A stretch of DNA of 64,000 nucleotides from Erysipelatoclostridium sp. AM42-17 (GCF_003480255.1 NZ_QUIN01000005.1:22840-86839); one strand, 5' to 3'. Positions 36,201 through 45,535 are shown, numbered from the stretch's first letter. Notes: a model not told the origin generated them from the sequence alone. Numbers and translations are program-made.

Positions 36201-36551
36201 AATATAAAAATATTACTTCAAAATAGCGCAGCTGGCAATGAAGAAATTTATATTGAAAGTTGGAAATATTTATTTGCTGGCGTTCCTTTTGGAAATGAAC
36301 TTTTCTTTCCTGATGATATGGATAAATTAAATGAAGCTGTTTCTATGTTACAAATCATGTTTGGTTATAAACCACAAACTAATCAACAACCAGATAATGA
36401 TCAACAAGTTGTACCACAAGTACCTGTTGAAGAATCTGTACCAGAAAATCAAGAATCTTCCAAACCAGATGAAAATCAAGAAACTGAAACAAATCAAAAT
36501 AGTCAGGTAGAAAATAATGAAGAGGAAAGTAATGAGGGGGAAATAGAATGA
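33225..36551 (+). CDS. Large cell-surface protein with BspA-type leucine-rich repeats
   Basis: A 1,108-residue secreted or membrane-anchored protein. One hydrophobic N-terminal segment (about 10-28) serves as signal or anchor. An Asn/Gln/Ser/Gly-rich low-complexity stretch (about 50-180) follows. LRR_5/BspA-like repeats appear in several blocks, such as TIIIPNTVTSIADNAFSDNDKI, YVELPASVNKIDAYAFYGCHSL and LELPDGLAKVFGGAFANTQI. The C-terminal tail is Pro/Glu/Asn/Gln-rich with no LPxTG motif. I chose ATG 33225 after GAGGTG. Ligand unknown; BspA-like proteins bind host or matrix molecules. It is placed inside a signalling operon, perhaps as its extracellular sensor. Confidence 0.85.
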   Translation: MKFNPKNTSKIIVSSVISLSCAFSAYHLYQNGLVFNPNALSNQSFKGNQVVFNHQQQTLDQNQNGNQDIYKNNNQSNDAMNNQDNQSGYLFQNAAQPFTSNQNPNYLINSSGSQSTVGGTGSGSTILVPGENGTIIIPGDIANNGSSGNGSNNGQSNNGNDTTKKDDYVDKDTQYQLPDDPFSSIGVVSAFKPTTSTKGYTFNPNYESVMDMVDIVDPLYYGCVITPWKLLCNSVVYVLDGDTPVYRITELSDCFEIVDYPTIVTGDFTATFRFRENVNAPWQEAKHTFKIEYDTRVTLLNYDNQEAGHFYLKEGQSEDLRKYYNVMIDDQSSVSKLFSGWSNKKDSEPLAHQYSTNQKGRVELYPLELEDIPAGFEVELKRSGLLYHYVLTGIDGERTYDDISIPSSIDEICLEENQTIDVNGDFYISSSINKVDFKTTTLNVNGQFKVDHRNEQYSSFDGLLMDKNQETIIYMPCHDEISIPESVKDIKEVYPCVWSLYFDGPLKIKDTSFLSQIQSMFTTINVKDKYYLDYYRYGYSNAHNVFLYGETLDFSDYEVKNDLILSDNDTKVVGTMAEASGTIIIPNTVTSIADNAFSDNDKISRLIFPYATPLKFGKEVFKDSHIKELLFLSNTIPHISSDTFDGLDQDAKIEVLQNQYEEYLKQWSKYQNQIIKSKSEFYEKNGFDIIKTSEDNQTVTTLLNAPSSLKEFNSQTLSDIEINEIGRNAFSNCSQLTYVELPASVNKIDAYAFYGCHSLEGIVSNTTDQIVVEEGGLEINGSNTGDLRFVVFNANVAQFENNYNPTCHLLMYVPQNNEGYPELVNVNFSDHYFCDYQGGGYILYGDWEGSTSAYYLYAATTTVHGHIATQENVIEILEGAFKDVPITQIDLHVYSLGYFIDAKAFENTKLSGTLELPDGLAKVFGGAFANTQIEKVIFPQEYSWIWSSSIDTDAFYGTDTLKEVVFNSDQIIDLWVNTPTLPFSFNSHISQENIKILLQNSAAGNEEIYIESWKYLFAGVPFGNELFFPDDMDKLNEAVSMLQIMFGYKPQTNQQPDNDQQVVPQVPVEESVPENQESSKPDENQETETNQNSQVENNEEESNEGEIE

Positions 36552-37489
36552 TTATTGAACAATCAAGATATATTATTAAAGAAGTAGCGAAAGCATTTAT
36601 AGGGAAAGATGATATTATAGAAAAAGTTTTAATGACTATTTATGCTGGAGGTCATATTTTGTTAGAAGATAGTCCTGGTACTGGTAAAACAACATTAGCC
36701 TTAGCTTTTTCTAAGGCTTTAGGTATGGACTATAAAAGAATTCAGTTTACTACGGATACATTACCTTCTGATATTACTGGTTTTTCTATTTTAAATAATA
36801 AAACAAATAATTTTGAATATCGACCTGGAGCTGTTCATTGTAACTTATTATTAGCTGATGAAATAAATCGTACTTCACCAAAGACGCAAGCAGCCTTACT
36901 TGAAGCAATGGAAGAAAAACGTGTAACTGTTGATGGAATAACTTATGATTTGCCTTATCCTTTTATTTGTATAGCAACACAAAACCCATATGGGGCAGCA
37001 GGAACGCAACCATTACCAGAGTCTCAATTAGACCGTTTTATGATTCGTTTATCCATTGGTTATCCAGATTTACAACATCAAATGAATATTATTAAAGCAC
37101 ATCGTTATGATAATCCTTTGGATCATATTCAACCCGTCGCTTCTAAAGAAGATATGATGGAAGTACAAAATTACTTAACTTCGATCCATATACAAGATGA
37201 TGTTTTAAAATATCTCATTCGCTTATGTGAAGAAACAAGAAAATCACCCTACGTTGAATTAGGTGTTTCACCACGTGGTGTTTTGGCTCTTACACAAATG
37301 GCTAAAGCGCACGCTATTATTAAAGAAAGAACATATGTCAACCCTGAAGATGTACAAGCTATTTTTAAAGATGTTTGTGCTCATCGTCTTATTTTAAAAC
37401 CACAAGCAAGAGTTGAAGGAATTGATGCTGATAAAATTTTACAAAGTATTTTAGAAGACATTAAAGCACCACAATTAGAAAGAGTTTAA
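36548..37489 (+). CDS. MoxR-family AAA+ ATPase
   Basis: A 313-residue AAA+ chaperone. Walker A DSPGTGKT is at 41-48, Walker B LLLADEINRT near 107, with the MoxR signature PLPESQLDRFMIRL and sensor motifs after it. MoxR proteins work with a DUF58 partner and membrane proteins to assemble or activate complexes; the next two genes are the usual partners. It overlaps the LRR gene by 4 bp. Confidence 0.93.
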   Translation: MIIEQSRYIIKEVAKAFIGKDDIIEKVLMTIYAGGHILLEDSPGTGKTTLALAFSKALGMDYKRIQFTTDTLPSDITGFSILNNKTNNFEYRPGAVHCNLLLADEINRTSPKTQAALLEAMEEKRVTVDGITYDLPYPFICIATQNPYGAAGTQPLPESQLDRFMIRLSIGYPDLQHQMNIIKAHRYDNPLDHIQPVASKEDMMEVQNYLTSIHIQDDVLKYLIRLCEETRKSPYVELGVSPRGVLALTQMAKAHAIIKERTYVNPEDVQAIFKDVCAHRLILKPQARVEGIDADKILQSILEDIKAPQLERV

Positions 37490-37490
37490 G

Positions 37491-38660
37491 ATGAAAAAAG
37501 CAAGAATTTTATATGGAATGATTGTTCTTTTTACTCTCAGTGCTATGATTTATAGCCAATATCGATATTTTATAGCTTTGCTTATCATAGAAGCCATATT
37601 TCCAATTTTATTATATATGTTATTGAAATATGATTTAAATCATATTTCAATTCATTATTTAGGTGATTCTAATGGCTGGGTTGATGAAGATATTCATTTA
37701 TATTTAGAAGTGATAAGTACAACTCTTTTTGCTATAGGAAGTGTTGAGTTTAATATTGCTTATCATAATATTGTTTTTGATGATTGTCGTACATTCCATT
37801 ATCATCAAAACTTAAACCGTCATTCAACTCAAATTCCTTGTTCATTTAAAGCAAAACTTTGTGGCGATGTAACCATGACATGTAAAGAAGTCTATTTTTA
37901 TGATTTATTTGGTCTATGCCGTATTCGTTTTCCTTTTAGCCAAAGGCAAAATATGACGATTATTCCTGAAAAATTAAAAATAGATATGACAAGAAAAAAA
38001 GATTTATCTTATTTTAAAGAGGGGAATCATGATTATTTACTACAAAAAGGATTTGACATGAGTGATATTTATGATTTAAGAAATTATCATGATGGTGATG
38101 ATATACGTCATATTCATTGGAAGTTATCAGCTAAAATGCAACAAATGCTTTTAAAAGAAGGAAGTCATAATAGTAGTATTAATACGGTTATGTTAGTTGA
38201 TATTGGTTTATATCAGCATCAAAAAAAACTAGATCCTGTTAAATTATCTCATGCTCTATCTTATGCAATGTCTTTAAGTGAGACCTTGATTCAACAAGGA
38301 CTTCCTCATTATATTGTGGTATCTCATAGTGAAAAAATGAGTTGGATACCGGTATTAGGGATAGATGATTTAAATTATGCTAGAACATTATGGCTATGTT
38401 CACCTTTACAAAAGAATAATGGGACAACGCTACCATTATTTTTAAGTGAACAATATGAATTACCTTTTTCAAAAATGCTTTATTTTACTGTAGGTGATTT
38501 TATCTCAGATATAAATGTAGTATCTCAAGATATGGATTTAACAGCAATCACTGTTAAAGATTCTATTGATGATGTCAAATCATTAAAGAAAGGAACAGTT
38601 CAATTTATTGAGTTACCAAGTTCTCATTTAACACAAAATATATATCATTTTGATATTTAA
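37491..38660 (+). CDS. DUF58-domain protein (MoxR partner)
   Basis: A 389-residue protein with two N-terminal membrane helices (about 5-45). The DUF58 signature is DIYDLRNYHDGDDIRHIHWKLSAKMQQMLLKE near residue 190, then a vWA-like fold (TVMLVDIGLY). Known only as a conserved partner of MoxR ATPases and transglutaminase-like membrane proteins. One base separates it from moxR. Confidence 0.88.
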   Translation: MKKARILYGMIVLFTLSAMIYSQYRYFIALLIIEAIFPILLYMLLKYDLNHISIHYLGDSNGWVDEDIHLYLEVISTTLFAIGSVEFNIAYHNIVFDDCRTFHYHQNLNRHSTQIPCSFKAKLCGDVTMTCKEVYFYDLFGLCRIRFPFSQRQNMTIIPEKLKIDMTRKKDLSYFKEGNHDYLLQKGFDMSDIYDLRNYHDGDDIRHIHWKLSAKMQQMLLKEGSHNSSINTVMLVDIGLYQHQKKLDPVKLSHALSYAMSLSETLIQQGLPHYIVVSHSEKMSWIPVLGIDDLNYARTLWLCSPLQKNNGTTLPLFLSEQYELPFSKMLYFTVGDFISDINVVSQDMDLTAITVKDSIDDVKSLKKGTVQFIELPSSHLTQNIYHFDI

Positions 38661-38674
38661 GAAAGGAGGAAACC

Positions 38675-40993
38675 ATGCAGTTACTCACAAAAAATGCAAA
38701 GAAGACTGTAAATCAAAAAGTTAATATTTATCATTTTATATTAAATCTCATATGGATTGCAGGTTTTCTCTTTTTCTATCAGTCAATAACAGGTTTAAAC
38801 ATAAGTTATTTAGGAATAATTTCTTTAGCTATTTTGAGTCTTTATACTTTAATAGACTATATGATGCATAGTAAAAAAAGTAAAATCATGATTTCTGTCA
38901 TAGCACTTATAGTGATCATTTTATTTATACCGTTTATTTATCGAGGATTGTTAGGTTTAGTACAATGTATTATTCATTTATATAATATCAAGTATGAAGA
39001 TGCTTTTAATCTTACAATGACAATTCAAACAAGTAACTTAGATATGATGATTTTTACTTTATTTTTCTTATTGCTGATTTGTTATTATGTATATCGATGT
39101 ATTAAAAATAGATCTCTTATTTTTATTCATATTTTATTTTTTATTGTTATTTTTGCTTCAATGTGGTTAGGTGTATTCTCCTATATTGTCATGGGATTGA
39201 TGACATTGAGTCAAGTTGGCTTATGGATCATGAATTATAATGATTTTATTAGTTGGCGTATTAGAATATGGCTTATGAGTTTTATGGCAGTATTTATAGC
39301 TTTAACGTCTATTTTTTCATATCGTGATGAACAAACAATAGGGATTATAAAAAATATGACAGCATCAAAGATAGATACTTTGCGTTATGGTGAAGATACC
39401 CTGCCTAAAGGAGATTTAACTCAGGCTACCAATATTCATCTAGATGATGAAATTCGTTTAAAAGTATCGACTTTACAGATTAAGGATTTCTATTTAAAAG
39501 GATATGTAGGAAGTCGTTTAGTTGATAATAAATGGACTGATTTAAAGAGGGCTGATTACAATGGTAATCACCAAGGTATGTTAAATTGGTTAGAAAGTAA
39601 AGGCTTTTATACAACACAACAGTTCAATCAATATTTATCATATGATCATAGTCAAGATATAAAAAGCAATGAACTTACAATAGAGAATGTTGCCGCTAAT
39701 AGAAAATACTACTATGCTCCTTATTCTATAGATTATTTATCACGAAAAAATGTTACTCAAGTTAAAGATCAAAATCTTGTATCGACTACTTTATTTGGTA
39801 GTGATAATTATGATTATCAAGAATATTCACAAAACCTTCCTTGTGAATTATTAAATACAACGGATCTGACAAAACAAGCGCATCCAAGCAAAAAGTTAGT
39901 GAAATATAATAAAAGTGAAAATATTTATCGTCAATTTGTTTATGATAAATATTTAGATGTTGATCATTCATTACTTTCTTCTATTCAATCTTTATTTGAT
40001 CAACAACAATTTAAAAACACAGGGATTTATTCTGTAAGTCAACATATTCGTTCTATCTTAAGTCAAAATATGACTTACAGTGAAAAGAGTATCCATCATA
40101 AAAATAAAAATGAATTGCTTGCGTTTTTGAATGAAACAAGACAAGGAAATGATGTTTTATTTGCAAGTGTGGGAGTTGAAGCTTTTCGTTATTATGGAAT
40201 TCCAGCACGTTATGTAGAAGGATATTTAGCTAAAAGTAGTAGTTTTAATAAACAAGGGAAAGTCACTTTAACTTCTAAGAATGCTCATGCTTGGGTAGAA
40301 GTCTATTTTGATGGAATTGGCTGGATGCCAATTGATGTTACACCTGGCTATTATTATGATACTTATGCCTTAATGAGTATGTTAGATCAATCACAGGGAG
40401 TTAAAGAAGCATCAGCTAAAAAAGATGATTCTAAAAAGGCTAAGGCAGTTGATAACCAAGGCAGTTCATCTGTGATTAAACAAGCAAAAAAGGTTATACA
40501 AAAATTAGAAAATATTTTTATTGGTTTTGCTTTCTTTTTAGGCATTATTCTTATTATTTTTGTTATAATATTAGAAATGAGAAGAACACTATATCAAATG
40601 AAACTTTATCGCTTATATAGACAATCATCTCAAGATCAACAAACACGGATACTCTACTTAATTATCAAACAGATACTCGCAATTTATGGAGTTGAATGTT
40701 ATGTTGGCTGGAAAGATCAAGAAAATGACCAATTACTTTTACATAAACAGATGATACATGAAGGGGAATATTTAAGAGTTATTCATTTGTTAAAAAAGTT
40801 TTTCTATGGTGAGAAGTCTTTAGAAGTTTATGAGTTTAATATTATTTCTAGATTTGTAGAAACATTGTATCAGCACAAAAAAAATGTTTCTTTATATCAA
40901 AAATGTAAATTACATTTTGTTTTGGTAAGTAAGAAACTCTTTAAACAAATTGATAATATGAATAATAAGGGAGGTAAACAGCTTGAAAAGTAA
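38675..40993 (+). CDS. Membrane protein with transglutaminase-like domain, catalytic Cys replaced
   Basis: A 772-residue protein. Five to seven membrane helices lie in residues 18-215, an extracytoplasmic region in 220-610 and a last helix in about 613-634 before a cytoplasmic tail. The transglutaminase-core region lies at about 480-560 with GIPARYVEGY, His538 in AHAWVEV and Asp554 in PIDVTPG. The place of the nucleophilic Cys (GxCxxFA) reads GNDVLFA, giving Asp493, so protease or transglutaminase activity is doubtful. Usual third member of MoxR-DUF58 operons. Strong AAGGAGG. Confidence 0.87.
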   Translation: MQLLTKNAKKTVNQKVNIYHFILNLIWIAGFLFFYQSITGLNISYLGIISLAILSLYTLIDYMMHSKKSKIMISVIALIVIILFIPFIYRGLLGLVQCIIHLYNIKYEDAFNLTMTIQTSNLDMMIFTLFFLLLICYYVYRCIKNRSLIFIHILFFIVIFASMWLGVFSYIVMGLMTLSQVGLWIMNYNDFISWRIRIWLMSFMAVFIALTSIFSYRDEQTIGIIKNMTASKIDTLRYGEDTLPKGDLTQATNIHLDDEIRLKVSTLQIKDFYLKGYVGSRLVDNKWTDLKRADYNGNHQGMLNWLESKGFYTTQQFNQYLSYDHSQDIKSNELTIENVAANRKYYYAPYSIDYLSRKNVTQVKDQNLVSTTLFGSDNYDYQEYSQNLPCELLNTTDLTKQAHPSKKLVKYNKSENIYRQFVYDKYLDVDHSLLSSIQSLFDQQQFKNTGIYSVSQHIRSILSQNMTYSEKSIHHKNKNELLAFLNETRQGNDVLFASVGVEAFRYYGIPARYVEGYLAKSSSFNKQGKVTLTSKNAHAWVEVYFDGIGWMPIDVTPGYYYDTYALMSMLDQSQGVKEASAKKDDSKKAKAVDNQGSSSVIKQAKKVIQKLENIFIGFAFFLGIILIIFVIILEMRRTLYQMKLYRLYRQSSQDQQTRILYLIIKQILAIYGVECYVGWKDQENDQLLLHKQMIHEGEYLRVIHLLKKFFYGEKSLEVYEFNIISRFVETLYQHKKNVSLYQKCKLHFVLVSKKLFKQIDNMNNKGGKQLEK

Positions 40994-42494
40994 GCAGACA
41001 ATACTCATTGTTGATGATTCTTTGTTGAATCGAGAATTACTGTCAGACATTTTATATCAGTATGCTATTTATGAAGCTGATGATGGTAAGGAAGCTATTG
41101 ATATAATTCATTCATATCAAGATCAAATTTCACTTATCTTGTTAGATGTATCAATGCCTAAAATGGATGGCTTTGATGTTTTAGATTATTTAAATAAAAA
41201 TCAATTAATTGAAAAAATACCGGTCATGATTATTTCTGTTGATAATGACCCAGAAACGATTGAAGAAGCCTTTAGTAAAGGGGTCGTAGATTATATTACT
41301 CGCCCTTTTTCTTCAAAAATTATATTAAATCGAGTAAAGAATACACTCATGATTTATGCTAAGCAAAAGATGCTTATTTCTTTGGTAAGTAAACAAGTAA
41401 CAGAAAGACAAAGATCTAATAATATCATGTCTTTAATATTAAGTCATATTGTTGAATCAAGAAATGGTGAAAGTGGTTTACATGTTCTTAACGTAAGAAT
41501 GTTAACACAACAATTATTGAAAGTTTTAATGGAAAAAACGGATCGTTATCATTTGAGTCATAAAGATATTAATGAAATTGCGACAGCATCTACTTTACAT
41601 GATATCGGTAAAATGGTTATACCAGAATCTATTTTAAATAAACCATCTAGATTAACTGATCAAGAGATGAAAATTATGCAGTCTCATGCTATCGAAGGGG
41701 CTAAAATGATTAAAGATTTACCATTCTATCAAAATGATCACTTTGTAGAATATGCTTATCAAATATGTCGTTGGCATCATGAAAGGTTTGATGGTCGTGG
41801 TTATCCCGATGGTTTAAAGGGTGATGATATTCCCATTGCTGCACAAGTGGTATCTCTTGCAGATGCTTATGATGCCCTTACTAGTATTAGAGTTTATAAA
41901 AAAGCATTTGATCATCAAGTGGCTTTACAAATGATTAAAGAAGGGCAATGTGGTCAATTTAATCCATTATTATTAGAATGTTTAATGAGCATTGAACCTG
42001 CGATTAAAAAAGATGAAATTGCACATATACTGTCAGAAAATAACAAACAAGATATAGAAAATGAAATTAGGGATTTATTGAATGATGGTCAAGTATTTTA
42101 TGATGATGGTACATTACAAATGATAGATTATGATCACGAAAAAACAGATTTCTTTTATCAATATTCTAAAGAAATCCGTTTTGAATATTCAATTATGCCA
42201 CCGGTGCTCCATTTATCAAAATGGGGTAGTCAACAATTACAATTACCAGAAAAAATATCTAATCCACTTATTTATATAAAAGATCATCATATTTTAGATG
42301 ACAAACAATTAGATGAATTAAAAGAAAAAGTGAAACATTTAAGCTTTTATCATCCAATATGTAAACATCATCTATGCTTAAATACAAATGATAAACAGGA
42401 TACTTTAGATTTAGTTATTCGTGGGGTATTTGATCGTCATGATCGTAATCGATTAACTCATATAATTGCTACGAGTAATAAGGAGGAACGATAA
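40983..42494 (+). CDS. Response regulator with HD-GYP c-di-GMP phosphodiesterase domain
   Basis: A 503-residue protein. The receiver (1-120) has VDD and phospho-Asp55; the usual Lys of KPF is Arg107 (ITRPF). The HD-GYP domain (about 150-330) has His206-Asp207 in LHDIGK, HHERFDGRGYPDGL at 265-278 and LADAYDALT. A C-terminal extension (about 340-503) is not recognised. Expected to degrade c-di-GMP under control of the kinase. Start is TTG with a strong GGAGGT 7 bp upstream, overlapping the previous stop. Confidence 0.9.
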   Translation: MKSKQTILIVDDSLLNRELLSDILYQYAIYEADDGKEAIDIIHSYQDQISLILLDVSMPKMDGFDVLDYLNKNQLIEKIPVMIISVDNDPETIEEAFSKGVVDYITRPFSSKIILNRVKNTLMIYAKQKMLISLVSKQVTERQRSNNIMSLILSHIVESRNGESGLHVLNVRMLTQQLLKVLMEKTDRYHLSHKDINEIATASTLHDIGKMVIPESILNKPSRLTDQEMKIMQSHAIEGAKMIKDLPFYQNDHFVEYAYQICRWHHERFDGRGYPDGLKGDDIPIAAQVVSLADAYDALTSIRVYKKAFDHQVALQMIKEGQCGQFNPLLLECLMSIEPAIKKDEIAHILSENNKQDIENEIRDLLNDGQVFYDDGTLQMIDYDHEKTDFFYQYSKEIRFEYSIMPPVLHLSKWGSQQLQLPEKISNPLIYIKDHHILDDKQLDELKEKVKHLSFYHPICKHHLCLNTNDKQDTLDLVIRGVFDRHDRNRLTHIIATSNKEER

Positions 42495-42841
42495 TGAATT
42501 TAAAAGAAGCATATCAACAATTTGGTGGAGACTATCAAGGAGTCATGACACGTTTACAAAATGAAGAAATGATAACCAGACTTGCGAAAAAGTTTATTGA
42601 TGATGAGTCTTATCAAAGTTTAAAAGAAAATTTAGAGAAGAATAATATAGATGAAGCTTTTCGTTTTGTTCATACTTTAAAAGGTATTTGTTCTAACTTT
42701 GGTTTTAATGATTTATATGAATCAAGTTGTTTACTAACAGAAGAATTAAGAAATCGTCAAACTGAACATGTTGAAGAGTACTTTAAAAAGATAACAAATG
42801 ATTATGAAAAAGTTATTCAAGCATTAAAACAACTAGATTAA
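42494..42841 (+). CDS. HPt histidine phosphotransfer protein
   Basis: A 115-residue four-helix HPt domain. Phospho-acceptor His60 is in FVHTLKGICSNFGF, followed by the L...LE pattern. It links the receiver of the hybrid kinase to the HD-GYP regulator immediately upstream (1-base overlap). AAGGAGG stands in front of ATG. Confidence 0.9.
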   Translation: MNLKEAYQQFGGDYQGVMTRLQNEEMITRLAKKFIDDESYQSLKENLEKNNIDEAFRFVHTLKGICSNFGFNDLYESSCLLTEELRNRQTEHVEEYFKKITNDYEKVIQALKQLD

Positions 42842-42865
42842 AAAAATCTCTCTTATGAGAGATTT
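42841..42865 (-). terminator. Terminator between the HPt and GGDEF genes
   Basis: A perfect 9-bp stem AAATCTCTC/GAGAGATTT has a TTAT loop; the A run at 42841-42846 gives a T run on the minus strand. It may also stop the plus-strand operon. Confidence 0.75.
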
Positions 42866-44501
42866 AGAGGATGTGATTGGTTACAGTGTAACAATCACGT
42901 CCTTTTTTCTTAGCTTTATATAAAACATTATCAGCTGCTTTAAAGATTTGAGTGTAGGAATATTTTTCTTGACTGTAGAAGCATCCCATTGAAATCGTAG
43001 CGTGATAATCTGTTTGAGGATAAGAAATATTTTTAATACCCTCATTAATGTGTTGACATAATTCATTGACTTTAGATGGATTAACATGGCTAAAGAAGAC
43101 TACGAATTCATCACCACCCATTCTAATGATAATGTCATCTTTCTTTTTTAAATCAATAAAGTATTGTGAAATAGAAATAAGTACCTGATTACCGAAAAGA
43201 TGACCATATGTATCGTTGACACCTTTAAAATGATCAACATCAAAAACAATAAAGGCATAAGTTTCATCTGGATCTTTAATAGAAAGATAATCTTCAATTT
43301 TCATTGAACCTGTTTCTAAATTATAAAGATGAGTAAGGGGATCACGTTCTGCTTTTTGTTTTAATACATTATTTTGTTGCCATTCTTCAGTAATATTTTT
43401 TGCTGTTGCTAAAACAATAATTGGTCGATTTAAATTATCATAAATAATATGAGAATCAATTCTTTTAATAAAATAATGTTTATTTCCTCGCATATGCTCT
43501 CGAATAATGATAGGACCAGGTATTTTACGAGTAAACAAACTAATTAAAGCAGGTTTATCTTCGTCAAAGACTGTAGAGCGACTTGATTGAATGTAATCTA
43601 GATAATGATTATAGATTTTCTTTTTATCCTCTTCTTGAATATCAATAATCATTTGATCATCATCAATACGATATTCTAGAATCGCAATAGAATTATCTTT
43701 TAATATCATTTGATATTTCTCTTTTTGTACCAATAAATCTAATTCATTTTGCTTGATAGAATTAACATCACTAATCAACATATCAAAAATAATTTGAAGT
43801 GAAGAATCAAGTATAATCTGTCCTTGTTCAATAACCCAAATATAATCACCATTCTTCTTTCTTAGACGATATTCATTTTGTAAGCGATGATGAGACATTG
43901 TTGCTTGTTGTAATACTTCTTTAAAAGATTTAACATCATCAGGATGAATTAATTCGATAAAATGATGCTGACAAGTCGTTAATAATTCATCATGGTCATG
44001 ATATCCTAGCATATCAACAAAACACGAGTTCATCTCTTTAATTGTCAAGTTTTCATCATAATTGAATTTACATGATGAAACAATATTTAAATATTCATTA
44101 GTATTGGTATCTTGAATACTTTGATGACGCATAGAAAATGAAGTGTGAATATGTTTAATTTTAATTTGATCATCATGAATCTTATATAAAATAGTATAAA
44201 AATGTTTCGTTTCTTGTTTAAATTGTTCTAAATGTAAAAGATATTCTCCTTCAACAAGACACATAGATTCATTTTTTTCAATAATATGACAATGATATTG
44301 ATCAAGCTGATAAGAAATGTGTGTTTTTTTAAGTTTATTGATTTGCAAAAGAATATCATTTTTATAACAAACATGATCAAGATATGGTGAAAAACCAGAT
44401 GTAGATTCATCAAAGCATGAATATAAAAAAGATTCATCTTGTAGATGATAAATATGATCTAAAATTTGAAATGTTAAATCAGAATAATCGAATACCCTCA
44501 T
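42864..44501 (-). CDS. PAS-domain diguanylate cyclase (GGDEF)
   Basis: A cytosolic protein of 545 residues. One or two PAS folds lie in about 130-370 (NSCFVDMLGYHDHDELL, YRLRKKNGDYIWVIEQGQI). The GGDEF domain is in about 380-540 with an intact RMGGDEF and no RxxD inhibitory site. It makes c-di-GMP, opposing the HD-GYP protein of the convergent operon. I chose ATG 44501 with AAGGAG 9 bp upstream; an in-frame GTG at 44507 is too near the ribosome site. Confidence 0.9.
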   Translation of the reverse strand: MRVFDYSDLTFQILDHIYHLQDESFLYSCFDESTSGFSPYLDHVCYKNDILLQINKLKKTHISYQLDQYHCHIIEKNESMCLVEGEYLLHLEQFKQETKHFYTILYKIHDDQIKIKHIHTSFSMRHQSIQDTNTNEYLNIVSSCKFNYDENLTIKEMNSCFVDMLGYHDHDELLTTCQHHFIELIHPDDVKSFKEVLQQATMSHHRLQNEYRLRKKNGDYIWVIEQGQIILDSSLQIIFDMLISDVNSIKQNELDLLVQKEKYQMILKDNSIAILEYRIDDDQMIIDIQEEDKKKIYNHYLDYIQSSRSTVFDEDKPALISLFTRKIPGPIIIREHMRGNKHYFIKRIDSHIIYDNLNRPIIVLATAKNITEEWQQNNVLKQKAERDPLTHLYNLETGSMKIEDYLSIKDPDETYAFIVFDVDHFKGVNDTYGHLFGNQVLISISQYFIDLKKKDDIIIRMGGDEFVVFFSHVNPSKVNELCQHINEGIKNISYPQTDYHATISMGCFYSQEKYSYTQIFKAADNVLYKAKKKGRDCYTVTNHIL

Positions 44502-44659
44502 AATCACATACTCCTTTGATACTATATAAAATATTATATCACAAGCTATCCTATTATCAATTAAGCAAAGATGTAATTATTATATAATTTAAAAAAAGAT
44601 TTTAATGAAAAATGAGTAAAGATGTGGTATGATTTGTTGGATTATGTAAGGAGAAAAGA

Positions 44660-45535
44660 ATGAAACGAAAAGGTATAGGACAATTCATGCTCATCATGGC
44701 CGCTTTGATATGGGGTAGTTCTTTTGTTGTAATGAAAGATGCTGTCAGCAATTTACCTACACCTATGTTGCTTTGTATTCGTTTTACATTAGGAACATTA
44801 TTTATGATTTTATTATTTTTTAAACAAATCAAGACAATTTGTTTAAAGGATCTAAAAGGTGGTCTTTTAGCAGGAATCGCTTTATATTTGGCTTATACAG
44901 TACAAACAATAGGGCTTACTATGACTACACCAGGGAAAAATGCTTTTTTAACAGCTGTGTATTGTGCCATTGTGCCTTTTTTAGTATGGCTTTTAGAAAG
45001 AAAAAAACCTGATCGTTTTCAAATGATGGCTGCTTTGATGTGTTTTGTTGGTGTTGGGATGGTATCTTTAGATAGTTCTCTAACGATGAATAAAGGAGAT
45101 TTTCTTACTTTAGTAGGAGGCTTCTTTTATGCTTTACATATGATTGTTGTTAAGCGTTTTATGAAAGAAACATCACCAGTTAAACTTACAACAATGCAGT
45201 TTTTTATGGTTGCTTTACTTTCTTTTGTTCAAGCCGTTTTTGTTGGTGATTTATATAGCTTAAAATTAATTCACAGGGATATGATTTTACAGTTATTTTA
45301 TCTTGCTTTTTTTGCAACTACTTTGGCTTTATTGTTTCAAAATATGGGACAAAATTTAGTAAGTGAATGTCAGGCTTCGATATTACTTAGTTTAGAATCT
45401 GTTTTTGGTGTATTTTTTTCAGTACTATGTGGTCAAGAATATTTAAATGGACAAATAGTTTTTGGATTTATTATTATCTTTTTTGCGATTATTATATCGG
45501 AAACAAAGTTATCGTTTTTAAGGGGGAAAGGATAG
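44660..45535 (+). CDS. EamA/DMT-family transporter
   Basis: Ten-helix drug/metabolite transporter, 291 residues, two EamA repeats (LIWGSSFVVMKDAV... and the second half from GDFLTLVGGFFYALHMIVVKRF). LSLESVFGVFFSVLCGQEYL is the typical repeat end. Substrate unknown. TATGAT extended -10 at 44631 and AAGGAG before ATG. It abuts the following carboxypeptidase gene without gap. Confidence 0.88.
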   Translation: MKRKGIGQFMLIMAALIWGSSFVVMKDAVSNLPTPMLLCIRFTLGTLFMILLFFKQIKTICLKDLKGGLLAGIALYLAYTVQTIGLTMTTPGKNAFLTAVYCAIVPFLVWLLERKKPDRFQMMAALMCFVGVGMVSLDSSLTMNKGDFLTLVGGFFYALHMIVVKRFMKETSPVKLTTMQFFMVALLSFVQAVFVGDLYSLKLIHRDMILQLFYLAFFATTLALLFQNMGQNLVSECQASILLSLESVFGVFFSVLCGQEYLNGQIVFGFIIIFFAIIISETKLSFLRGKG

